Source of the DNA: a virus
Length of the DNA: 64,000 nt
Direction: 5' to 3' (one strand)
IMG/VR virus record: IMGVR_UViG_3300023184_003237
Span: 1 to 64,000 of that record
Below, piece by piece: positions 1 through 7,524 of this stretch. Both the position numbers and the translations under genes were made by a program. The notes under the pieces were generated by a model. That model saw only the letters and a program-made list of their open reading frames with translations. It ran no database searches and was not told where the DNA came from. Position 1 is the first letter of the stretch. Every line of letters begins with the position of its first letter.

Positions 1-912
1 CAAATCACCGCGTCCCTCTTGTTCAACTTGGTCTACTTTCATTGGTATCAATGCCATCTCTCTTAGTTTATGTTCTGGGATTAATGTTTCACGTATGAAG
101 TTAGCTTCCTCATATGAAATATCAATGTCAAGATGTACTCTAACATGACTGTCAGGCAATAGCAATCCCTTTGGATTTTCTAATATATCGCTTAACTTAT
201 GAACACGATACAATGGTTGTTTAGGCCAGCTATGAAAGATTGGATCTTGCCCCCATTCCATTACCATCATACCACGTGCATCATCTTGTGCGTCAGCGTA
301 GTTATGTGGGAAAGCATTACCGATGTACCAAACATTAGCTTTGCTTTGGCGTTTATGAAAATGCCCACTAAAGACGTAATCAAAACCCTTCATATGATCG
401 GTATTAATTTCACCATGATCAGGCATCTCTACCATAGCATTCATATAGAATCGTGGCAATTCAAAATGTCCGAACATATATTTGCCACTTAGTTTCTGAA
501 CCTTTTTATAATCATCCTGTACCAGCCAGGGAGCAATTGCTACATCTCCTTCACTGAAGAAGTCGTTGATGATTTGTACGTTTGGTAGATGTTTAGCCCA
601 CTCAACACTATGAATGTCCCTGCGGTCACGATAATAAAGGTCATGATTGCCCGGTATAAAATATACCCGATCAAAATTATCATTTAGTTTCTCCAATGCT
701 TGTAATCCAAACTGTAGTGTGTGGATGTTGATACTTGCCCTGTGATGATTGTAATCACCCAAGAAAAAACAAGTTTCACACCCTTCACTTTTGGCTTTGG
801 TAATAAACCAATCTACAAAATTATTGCAGTCATGGTTATGTTGTAAACTATTTGACTTAAGACCAAAATGGATATCGGTAAATACAGCGGCTTTTTTAAA
901 AAGGTTAGTCAT
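1..912 (-). CDS. 47: gp47-like recombination endonuclease subunit (Mre11/SbcD-type metallophosphoesterase), C-terminus off the left edge
   Basis: The frame reads leftward from an ATG at 912 and stays open to base 1, giving 304 codons; T4 gp47 is about 340 residues, so only the end is missing. All metallophosphoesterase signatures are present: FTDIHFG with metal ligands D13 and H15, LGDYNHHR with D53, PGNHDLY with N89, H90 and D91, and a later SGHFHKRQ with the GHxH motif. By family knowledge the protein is the nuclease half of the gp46/gp47 (Rad50/Mre11-like) complex that resects DNA ends for recombination-dependent replication. It lies 50 bases downstream of gp55 on the same strand, the same relative order as in T4, and probably shares its transcript. 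gp46 would be expected beyond the left edge. Confidence 0.88.
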   Translation of the reverse strand, partial: MTNLFKKAAVFTDIHFGLKSNSLQHNHDCNNFVDWFITKAKSEGCETCFFLGDYNHHRASINIHTLQFGLQALEKLNDNFDRVYFIPGNHDLYYRDRRDIHSVEWAKHLPNVQIINDFFSEGDVAIAPWLVQDDYKKVQKLSGKYMFGHFELPRFYMNAMVEMPDHGEINTDHMKGFDYVFSGHFHKRQSKANVWYIGNAFPHNYADAQDDARGMMVMEWGQDPIFHSWPKQPLYRVHKLSDILENPKGLLLPDSHVRVHLDIDISYEEANFIRETLIPEHKLREMALIPMKVDQVEQEGRGDL

Positions 913-962
913 TCTTATATTGTATAATAAATGATGCCGCCGTAGCAACATCATTGGATAAA

Positions 963-1874
963 TTATTCTTCGTAAACTACCGAACTCATGCCAGCGCCCA
1001 GACCTTGACGAGTCCAGCTTGGGTTAAGTCCATTAATCTCTAAGATATCATCACGGATATTTTGATTACGTTTTTCTGTGTTTAATACACGACAGAAACT
1101 ATTTGTTATAGCTGCGGTGTAATAAGCAAATGGGTTAGCACTTTTAGCTTCATTGAATCGTAAGCCAACGTATGTAAGTTGAAGGATAGCACTATTACGC
1201 ATCTCATCGTTGTATGTATACCCACGCCAATTATATTTCATGGCATATTTTTCACACATCATAATATACATACGGGCAAGTTTGTTTGTAACCTGTCCAT
1301 GATCTTTGCTGAATTCCCCGGTTGCTAGATCACCTTTCCAATGACTTTTACCCACGCAATAGAAAGTGTTATTTTTATCAATCATATAATGTTGGAATGG
1401 GGGGAAGTTTACTTTGACATGAACCATGTCATCTACTTCAGCTTTAGTGGTTACATCTTCTAGGTCAGCAAAGATTTCATCTGGATCAGTTTCTTCAAAT
1501 TCAAAGATATCCTTTGCTGTTTTCTTTTTAACTGTTTTGCGGGGGACTTTTGGTGCTACTGGGACGTGATCCCAATTCATTACACGAAATACAAGATCGG
1601 TGATTGCTATAGATTCTGGACTAACTGCGTCTTTTGAGCCCTGTTCTAGACTAAGACGTAATGCTCTTGTTTCTTTAGCTTGTTGAATTGTTTCAGGTTT
1701 GAATGCGTATTCTAAACTTTCTTCAATAGAAGATTGGGGCATATCCACGATGAAATCATATCTATGATATTCGGGTTTAGCAAAATGACAGTATGCGGTT
1801 TTACTTTCGTGTATCTCTTTTAAGATATCTTTGTTGTTTAAATAATTGACAGGTTTTCTTGAGGGTAATGACAT
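963..1874 (-). CDS. 55: Late-transcription sigma factor, gp55-like
   Basis: The 303-residue protein matches two separated parts of T4 gp55. Residues 9-25 (NYLNNKDILKEIHESKT) resemble the T4 N-terminal NYVNNKELLQ region. Residues 194-275 contain NWRGYTYNDEM, then KSANPFAYYTAAITNSFCR, then EKRNQN, which is the gp55 sigma-region-2 core. By family knowledge gp55 replaces the host sigma factor on RNA polymerase and recognises the late element TATAAATA, helped by the sliding clamp. About 150 residues, partly basic (RKTVKKKTAK) and partly acidic (FEFEETDPDEIF), separate the two matching parts; T4 gp55 has only 185 residues in total. The tail SSVVYEE is hydrophobic and acidic and could touch the clamp, which is a guess. 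The start has an AAGGAG ribosome site 4-9 bases upstream. A sigma70-like promoter lies just upstream and gp47 follows. Confidence 0.85.
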   Translation of the reverse strand: MSLPSRKPVNYLNNKDILKEIHESKTAYCHFAKPEYHRYDFIVDMPQSSIEESLEYAFKPETIQQAKETRALRLSLEQGSKDAVSPESIAITDLVFRVMNWDHVPVAPKVPRKTVKKKTAKDIFEFEETDPDEIFADLEDVTTKAEVDDMVHVKVNFPPFQHYMIDKNNTFYCVGKSHWKGDLATGEFSKDHGQVTNKLARMYIMMCEKYAMKYNWRGYTYNDEMRNSAILQLTYVGLRFNEAKSANPFAYYTAAITNSFCRVLNTEKRNQNIRDDILEINGLNPSWTRQGLGAGMSSVVYEE

Positions 1875-1906
1875 AGGTCTCCTTGATTTATAGTTATGCT
1901 TGAGTG

Positions 1907-1935
1907 ATTATAGCATAATGGTTGCAGAAAAGCAA
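1907..1935 (-). promoter_or_regulatory. Host sigma70-like promoter for gp55/gp47
   Basis: Read on the minus strand there is TTGCTT (1930-1935), a 17-base spacer, then TATAAT (1907-1912), with the gp55 start 32 bases further on. This is a near-consensus bacterial promoter and would let the host polymerase make gp55 before late transcription begins. It was found by eye and transcription is not shown. Confidence 0.55.
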
Positions 1936-1971
1936 CAGATTTTTGTGGAAAAGGTAAAAATAAGACGCTTT

Positions 1972-2394
1972 TTATTTATCTCTTACAATCTTCTGCCCCT
2001 GTAATAGAAATTTTTCTAGTTGTAGTATCGTCATGCCTTTACACATTTCTAATATTTCGCTTGTTTTCAAATATTTTTCAGTATCATCACGATGCCACAT
2101 ATTTTCCATTACGGTTGTCCATTCTAAATTATTTACTATGTTATTCTTTTTGTTTTTGTCTTTGTGATTAACTACCAATGCTTTGTTTGTGGTTGGGATG
2201 AACACTTCTGCTACTAAACGATGTATATAGCTGGTATATCGTTTTTTGCCATCTGATAAACATACTAACTCATATCCCCAATTGTTAACGCATACTTTTA
2301 GTAATTTTACTTTTTCATTTTTTGTAGACCTAATTTTACCGTAATTACTAACTTCATATTTAGGTATTCTTTCAAGTGTTTTCCATTCTTCCAT
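1972..2394 (-). CDS. Free-standing HNH homing endonuclease with NUMOD4 domain
   Basis: The 140-residue protein begins EEWKTLERIPKYEVSNYGKI, the NUMOD4 motif of phage homing nucleases. It continues with IHRLVAEVFIP and VVNHKDKNKKNN..NLEWTT, the HNH core with its NHKD and NLEW hallmarks. The C-terminal 40 residues (SEILEMCKGMTILQLEKFL) are probably a helical DNA-binding part. Such enzymes cut DNA at intron-less or intron-containing target sites and copy their own gene into the break. It stands alone between gp55 and the tail module on the minus strand and does not interrupt a recognisable gene. A minus-strand TAAATA element lies 19 bases upstream, so late expression is plausible. Confidence 0.85.
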   Translation of the reverse strand: MEEWKTLERIPKYEVSNYGKIRSTKNEKVKLLKVCVNNWGYELVCLSDGKKRYTSYIHRLVAEVFIPTTNKALVVNHKDKNKKNNIVNNLEWTTVMENMWHRDDTEKYLKTSEILEMCKGMTILQLEKFLLQGQKIVRDK

Positions 2395-2413
2395 AATGTT
2401 TTCCTTATAGTTT

Positions 2414-2419
2414 TATTTA
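2414..2419 (-). promoter_or_regulatory. Candidate late promoter element (TAAATA) for the HNH gene
   Basis: Minus strand reads GATAAATAAAAC, with the endonuclease start codon 19 bases after the hexamer and AAGGAAAA in between. It is the same hexamer found ahead of the plus-strand late genes. The assignment rests on motif and position only. Confidence 0.35.
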
Positions 2420-2463
2420 TCTAAATATTTTATTTTATTCCAAATGCTGATGTTTTGAAACGC

Positions 2464-2469
2464 TAAATA
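2464..2469 (+). promoter_or_regulatory. Candidate gp55-dependent late promoter for the baseplate module
   Basis: GCTAAATACTAC closely follows the T4 late consensus TATAAATACTATT over the TAAATACTA part. An AAGGA ribosome site begins about 8 bases after the hexamer and the ATG at 2494 follows 24 bases after it. The element heads a run of five closely packed tail genes. Confidence 0.5.
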
Positions 2470-2493
2470 CTACAATAAGGATAAGAATAATAT

Positions 2494-4203
2494 ATGCCAC
2501 AATATAGTAGCACCCAAACTGGACCTACGCCACCGGGGGTGGTCTTAAATGCCGTATTGGATACTGATACCAACACTATCACCTATACTGCTACATTGCC
2601 AGATGGGTTTAGTGTTAGTAATACACAATCCGCAAGTGTTGGTTACCAAGCTGCTAATGGTGGATCACAGTCAACAATTATTAGGCCATTGGCTGCCCGG
2701 CTGGCCGCAACAGGGTCTCCCATTACTAATCCAAGGCCCCCATTTTCTGATGTTACTACTTTGGTACAGCAACAAGCAAGAGAGGCGCAGGCAGCAGCAA
2801 CTGTAACAAATACACCAGTAGCAGACGCACCTGCCCCTCCGCCATCAACCAACAATGCAACCGATCCTGCGGTAGCACCGGCCCCAAACAATACTCCGGC
2901 GGTAGAAAGTCCTTCCCCTCCTGCAGCAATTCCAATATCATCTGATCCGGCGCAGCAACAACAAGCAAATCGTAATATAGCAGAAACTATTAAGTATGAT
3001 GGTGGAGTGACAACAGTATCTCCGGTTAATGATCCATCCCAACGAGCGCAAGCACAACAAGATGCTATTGCTGCTGAAAAACCTGCTACTCCGTCACAGT
3101 TTGAAGATCCGGCACAAAGAGGTGCAGCATTTAGAGAAGCTATAGAGAACCCTAGCCCTGTCTCCCCTTCTAATATTGTTGATCCAGCACAAAGACAGCA
3201 GAATGAAATAATTCAAAGTGAATTTCCTGCTAAAATATCTAATGTTCAAGATCCAGCACAACGTGCCCAAGCACAACAAACAGAAATTGAATTTGCTGAT
3301 TCAGGTCCAAAAACTGCGGCAAATCCATTGGGAAAAGATCCTGCGCAAAGAGCGCAAGGATTGACCGCAGCAAAATTAAACACACAATCACAAAAGACGC
3401 AACAAGACTCTACAAACTTTAAAGCGCAAGAAGATTGGCGTGTACGATTAAGTTTAGCACCTGGTGCAGATTATTTGTATAAAGTGGCTGATGGTAAAGC
3501 GGGAATATTAAATCCATTACAAGCAACCAACGGTGTAATATTTCCGTATACTCCGTCAATTTCAGTACAATACAATTCTACATATGAGAATACAGATTTA
3601 GTTCATACTAATTATAAATTCTTATCATATAAAAACAGTGCAGTAGACCAAGTAACACTTACTTGTGATTTTACAGCACAAGATACCGCAGAGGCAAACT
3701 ATTTGTTAGCAGTTATACACTTTTTCCGTAGTGTTACTAAAATGTTTTATGGCAAAGATCAAAATCCAACCGCAGGTGTTCCTCCTCCGTTATGCTATTT
3801 GTCAGGATTAGGTGCATTTCAATTTGATTGGCATCCGTTAGTAGTTACTAATTTTAGTTATGCTCTTCCGACAGACGTAGATTATATACGTGCTGGAAGT
3901 TCAGCTTCGCCCCCTGGCGCCAATACAGGTGCAAGTGAATCTAAAGGTTCACCAGATCAAAGTAATGCAGAAACTAGAAGATTAGGTGGCAAAGTTGCAC
4001 CCGGTGCCCTTGCACCAGCGCCCGTGTTTGCAAATAATTTAAGTAAAAATCCAATAACATACATACCTACAAAAATGCAATTAACAATTCAAGCGACACC
4101 AATCGTAACACGAAATGAAGTAAGTAGTAAATTTAGTCTTAAAGAGTATGCTACTGGAGCATTACTCAGAGGGTCACAACTAAACTCAGGAGGATTCTGG
4201 TAA
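2494..4203 (+). CDS. Baseplate / tail-tube cap protein, gp48/gp54-like C-terminal domain with repeat-bearing linker
   Basis: The 569-residue protein has three parts. Residues 1-70 look beta-rich. Residues 70-310 are a Pro/Ala/Gln/Asn-rich, probably disordered linker. Residues 313-569 form a compact domain. That domain carries FPYTPSISVQYNSTYEN, LTCDFTAQDTAEANYLL, HFFRSVTKMFYG and, near the end, MQLTIQATPIVTRNEVS. The order of these elements resembles T4 gp48 and gp54, the proteins that cap the baseplate hub and start the tail tube, although identity is low. The linker carries six copies of a DPAQR motif at 23-29-residue spacing. The last base of its stop codon is the first base of the next start codon at 4203, so the two genes are probably translationally coupled. 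Calling it gp48 rather than gp54 is not possible from the sequence alone. Confidence 0.55.
   Translation: MPQYSSTQTGPTPPGVVLNAVLDTDTNTITYTATLPDGFSVSNTQSASVGYQAANGGSQSTIIRPLAARLAATGSPITNPRPPFSDVTTLVQQQAREAQAAATVTNTPVADAPAPPPSTNNATDPAVAPAPNNTPAVESPSPPAAIPISSDPAQQQQANRNIAETIKYDGGVTTVSPVNDPSQRAQAQQDAIAAEKPATPSQFEDPAQRGAAFREAIENPSPVSPSNIVDPAQRQQNEIIQSEFPAKISNVQDPAQRAQAQQTEIEFADSGPKTAANPLGKDPAQRAQGLTAAKLNTQSQKTQQDSTNFKAQEDWRVRLSLAPGADYLYKVADGKAGILNPLQATNGVIFPYTPSISVQYNSTYENTDLVHTNYKFLSYKNSAVDQVTLTCDFTAQDTAEANYLLAVIHFFRSVTKMFYGKDQNPTAGVPPPLCYLSGLGAFQFDWHPLVVTNFSYALPTDVDYIRAGSSASPPGANTGASESKGSPDQSNAETRRLGGKVAPGALAPAPVFANNLSKNPITYIPTKMQLTIQATPIVTRNEVSSKFSLKEYATGALLRGSQLNSGGFW
2944..3351 (+). repeat. 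Six DPAQR-type peptide repeats in the linker of the tube-cap protein
   Basis: DPAQQQQA (2944), DPSQRAQA (3031), DPAQRGAA (3106), DPAQRQQN (3181), DPAQRAQA (3250) and DPAQRAQG (3337) occur in one frame with spacings of 87, 75, 75, 69 and 87 bases. The DNA between them is not conserved, so the peptide motif itself appears to be selected. Confidence 0.75.
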
Positions 4204-4508
4204 TGGCAACAATATATCCGGCAGCTAGCCCATATTATAACACTGATGTATACAATAATAATTTTTTAGATGTGATGATAAATCGTCCTATCCCAATGCA
4301 ACCTTCGGATATATATTGGGAAATAGCAATTATGTATGAATATCGTCCTGATTTATTAGCGTATGACTTATATAGTGATAGTAGATTGTGGTGGGTATTT
4401 GCACAACGAAATCCAAACAGATTAAAAGATCCTTATTTTGATTTTGTAGCAGGTCTGGGAATATATTTACCTAAAATGGATTTGTTGAAACAAGTGTTAG
4501 GTATATAA
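4203..4508 (+). CDS. 53: Baseplate wedge protein, gp53-like
   Basis: The 101-residue protein carries YRPDLLAYDLYSD, then RLWWVFAQRNPNRLKDPYFDF, which parallels the T4 gp53 segment RPEELANAIYG..LYWVLLMCNDNYDPY. By family knowledge gp53 helps join baseplate wedges around the hub in the cytoplasm during tail assembly. T4 gp53 is about twice as long, so this is a minimal version containing only the conserved core. A final segment (GLGIYLPKMDLLKQVL) could correspond to the LysM-like end of related wedge proteins. It overlaps the preceding stop by one base and sits one base before the next start, in the middle of the baseplate operon, which supports the call. Confidence 0.7.
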   Translation: MATIYPAASPYYNTDVYNNNFLDVMINRPIPMQPSDIYWEIAIMYEYRPDLLAYDLYSDSRLWWVFAQRNPNRLKDPYFDFVAGLGIYLPKMDLLKQVLGI

Positions 4509-4509
4509 G

Positions 4510-7500
4510 ATGGCATCAGCGTTAGAAACTTTACAACAAAAAGCAAATGAAATAGATGCAGCTATTGCCACGTTGAGAGAGTTCATTCAGACTAATTTAC
4601 AAAAAATAGCTGCTATAGATCCAAAAGATCCAAATGCATTGACTCAAATTGAGGAGTTGCGGGCTGAGGCAATTGCTGCTGCTGCCACGTATAACGGAAC
4701 TGTACAACCAATATTTGCAGAGATGAAGGTAATAGCTAACAACACCCCAGATAATGAAAGAGTTGAAGCAGTAAAAATATATGAAGATGCGGTTACTCGC
4801 AATGCGGATCTTTTAAAAGAAGCAGGAACAGTTAAGTCAGCTAGAGATGCAAAAAAAGCTGAAGTACAAGCAGTAGTGGATGCTAAAAACAAAGAAGTAG
4901 AAACCAATGCTGCTAAAACTCCAGAACAAACGGCTGAGCAAAATAAACAATATGCTGCATCTGGTGGCGCCCAAGATGACAAGGGAGGTCCAACAACGAC
5001 TAACTCTAATGTTCCTATAGTAGATAGTTCTAAATCACAAACAACGAATGCTTCACCCGCCGCAGCGCCTGCAGTATTGGATCCGCCAGTTGTGACAATC
5101 GTTGGTAAATCGGATACTCCAGCCGCAAAACCAAATAGTAAAGCACCAAGATTAAGAAAAAACCCATTAGGTAATTTTAGTAGCTACACATATCAGATAT
5201 CATTATATATGATAACTCCTGATGCATATAATGCATTTGTTTTGTCTGGTAGAAAAGATATTAACGCATTTAGATCCGCAATAGATAAATTTAATCAAAA
5301 ACCGGCAGCTGCTGCATCTTCAACTTTTGTTCAAGCACCGGGTGAAAGAGGAAGAACTGGCTCTCCACCTGCAACATCTAGTACTCAAGCAACTAAAAGT
5401 GGTGGAGTATTTTTAATTGCACAAAGTGGCGGGGCTAACAGTAATATAAAACGAGCACCGGGATTTGAGGAAGATTTTTATATTGATGATTTAAAATTTT
5501 CACAAGCAATAAATGCCAAGGCCACTGCTGCTTCAACCAACACTACTGACATTTCATTTACAATTACTGAACCATATGGATTTTCTTTTATAACAAAATT
5601 AAGAGATGCATCTGATAAATTAAAAGAAATGTCTAATATAAAAAATGTCAAAGATTTAAAAAATCCAATAAAACAATATTTTATATTGGGTATTAGATTT
5701 TTAGGTTATGATAAGTATGGCGAGCTAATTCAATCAGCAGATATACCAGGATCAGACGGAGATCCTACTGCAAACTCATTTGGATTATATGAAAGATTTT
5801 TTGACATATATATTTCATCAATGAAATTTAAAATAGACGGAAAAGCAGTAATATATAACATAGAAGCCGCCAACGTATCAGGTCAACCATTTGGTATAAA
5901 ACGAGGTGTAATTCCTTCAAATTCCACTGCAATAGGGGGAACCGTGTATGACGCATTACTAGGAGGAAACCCAATAACTAGTAATAGTGATAGTAATCAA
6001 AGTACAGCGGAATCAAGTAGACTAGCACAAAAATCTGTACCTCCTAATTCTGGAAATAAAATAGGATTGTTGTCAAAATTAAATGCAGACCAACGTGCTA
6101 TGGTTGGTAATAGTATAGAAATAGCAAATGTGTATGATGTGTCTTTTATAGGAGGCGCAGAAAATACTATTAAAAATGCAAGACTTACAACACCAAATGA
6201 TACAAATAAATTAAGATCAGGAAGAAGCCCCGACGCAACTAAAACAACAAAATCTAATCCAGCCTCCGAATCCAAAGCCGTACCAGATTTAAATGTAAAA
6301 CAATTTGTATTTCAAAACGGGACACCTATTATGCAAGCTATTGATACTATCATAACATCAAGTTCATATATAGAAGATGGTTTAAAAATTGTAAATAAAG
6401 CAAATGAAGAATTAGAATTGGGACAAGGTGGTACTAGTGAAATTAAATGGTATAATATTAGTGCTGAAATTGAAGTATTAGGATGGGATACTAAGGTAGG
6501 AGACTTTGCTTATAAAACAACTTATATAATTCAACCATATGATACCCCAGTAGTAATGAGTACTTATGTAAATAAAACTACAAGATATTATGGCCCAAAT
6601 AAACGTTATGATTATTGGTATACTGGACAAAACACTGAAATTATTAGTTATACACAACAGATGGATAATACTTATTTTAATGTAACATTGCGAGCCGATG
6701 GTTCGGCTGCATCTCAGGGAGGGGATTTTGATATTCCAACTACTACCGGATTGCCACAAAACGCAGTAAAAACAGGGGGTGAAAGTGGTGGACAATCATT
6801 AGATGCACAAAACTCATATATTACAAACTTGTTTGATCCAAATTCAATTGCTGAAGCAAAAATAACAATTTTAGGAGATCCTGATTATCTAATGCAAACT
6901 GCATCGTCATCTATTACTCAATTATATAATCGTTTTAATGGAACAGACGGATTTACTATAAATCCTAACGGCGGACAAGTTTTTATTGAAATTAATTTTA
7001 AAGAACCCAAAGGGTATTTTAATAAGAATGGTTTATTAAAAATCAATGATAGTATTTTCTTTTGGAAATATCCTGCGTATGTAAAAAAAGATATAGATGC
7101 TCGAGGAGGCGGGGTAAGTTATATGTTAACAAAAGTAGTAAGTAAATTTGTTCGTGGGAAGTTTGAACAAGATTTATCAGCTACCATAGCTACATTTGCA
7201 GACACCGCGGCTGATACAACTCAATCTAGTGCGGAAACAAATAGACTAAATAGACAAAATAATGCAAGTATTCCTACATTAGCAGATGGGGTCAGTATAG
7301 CAGCAAATACCCCGTATATTTCATTACCGCCTTCGGGGCCAGGGTCATTAGATCCCGGTCAATTAGGTCTATCTGGTTTGCTTAATTCTGCAGGAAGTAT
7401 CAATAATGTTTTAGACCCTATGCAAAAATTAGCACAAAATACTACTATAACAATTCCTACCCCAAATGGCCCGGTTCAAGACGGAGAGGCCGGAACTCCT

Positions 7501-7521
7501 ACTATTTTTGGAAGAGGATAA
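4510..7521 (+). CDS. Probable baseplate hub protein (gp27/gpD-type)
   Basis: The 1003-residue protein starts with a ~120-residue helical, probably coiled-coil region, followed by an Ala/Pro/Thr-rich linker. A folded domain begins near residue 218 (LGNFSSYTYQISLYM) and includes DISFTITEPYGFSF. A second region from about residue 598 has FQNGTPIMQAIDTII, YNISAEIEVLGWD (about 647), YYGPNKRYDYWYTG (about 692), ILGDPDYLMQ (about 787) and GVSYMLTKVVSKFVRGKF (about 868). The last segment resembles the closing part of phage hub proteins that hold the spike. The position directly before the gp5-like spike is where a hub gene is expected. I do not recognise a firm T4 orthologue by sequence, so the hub role rests on pattern and position. 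The motif QSxAE[ST]xRL occurs twice, at 5995 and near 7219. Confidence 0.5.
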   Translation: MASALETLQQKANEIDAAIATLREFIQTNLQKIAAIDPKDPNALTQIEELRAEAIAAAATYNGTVQPIFAEMKVIANNTPDNERVEAVKIYEDAVTRNADLLKEAGTVKSARDAKKAEVQAVVDAKNKEVETNAAKTPEQTAEQNKQYAASGGAQDDKGGPTTTNSNVPIVDSSKSQTTNASPAAAPAVLDPPVVTIVGKSDTPAAKPNSKAPRLRKNPLGNFSSYTYQISLYMITPDAYNAFVLSGRKDINAFRSAIDKFNQKPAAAASSTFVQAPGERGRTGSPPATSSTQATKSGGVFLIAQSGGANSNIKRAPGFEEDFYIDDLKFSQAINAKATAASTNTTDISFTITEPYGFSFITKLRDASDKLKEMSNIKNVKDLKNPIKQYFILGIRFLGYDKYGELIQSADIPGSDGDPTANSFGLYERFFDIYISSMKFKIDGKAVIYNIEAANVSGQPFGIKRGVIPSNSTAIGGTVYDALLGGNPITSNSDSNQSTAESSRLAQKSVPPNSGNKIGLLSKLNADQRAMVGNSIEIANVYDVSFIGGAENTIKNARLTTPNDTNKLRSGRSPDATKTTKSNPASESKAVPDLNVKQFVFQNGTPIMQAIDTIITSSSYIEDGLKIVNKANEELELGQGGTSEIKWYNISAEIEVLGWDTKVGDFAYKTTYIIQPYDTPVVMSTYVNKTTRYYGPNKRYDYWYTGQNTEIISYTQQMDNTYFNVTLRADGSAASQGGDFDIPTTTGLPQNAVKTGGESGGQSLDAQNSYITNLFDPNSIAEAKITILGDPDYLMQTASSSITQLYNRFNGTDGFTINPNGGQVFIEINFKEPKGYFNKNGLLKINDSIFFWKYPAYVKKDIDARGGGVSYMLTKVVSKFVRGKFEQDLSATIATFADTAADTTQSSAETNRLNRQNNASIPTLADGVSIAANTPYISLPPSGPGSLDPGQLGLSGLLNSAGSINNVLDPMQKLAQNTTITIPTPNGPVQDGEAGTPTIFGRG

Positions 7522-7524
7522 TAA

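Noticed and set aside
199-492. 97-codon plus-strand frame
   Set aside because: Lies antisense inside the gp47-like gene, which carries all metallophosphoesterase motifs; no ribosome site or family pattern.
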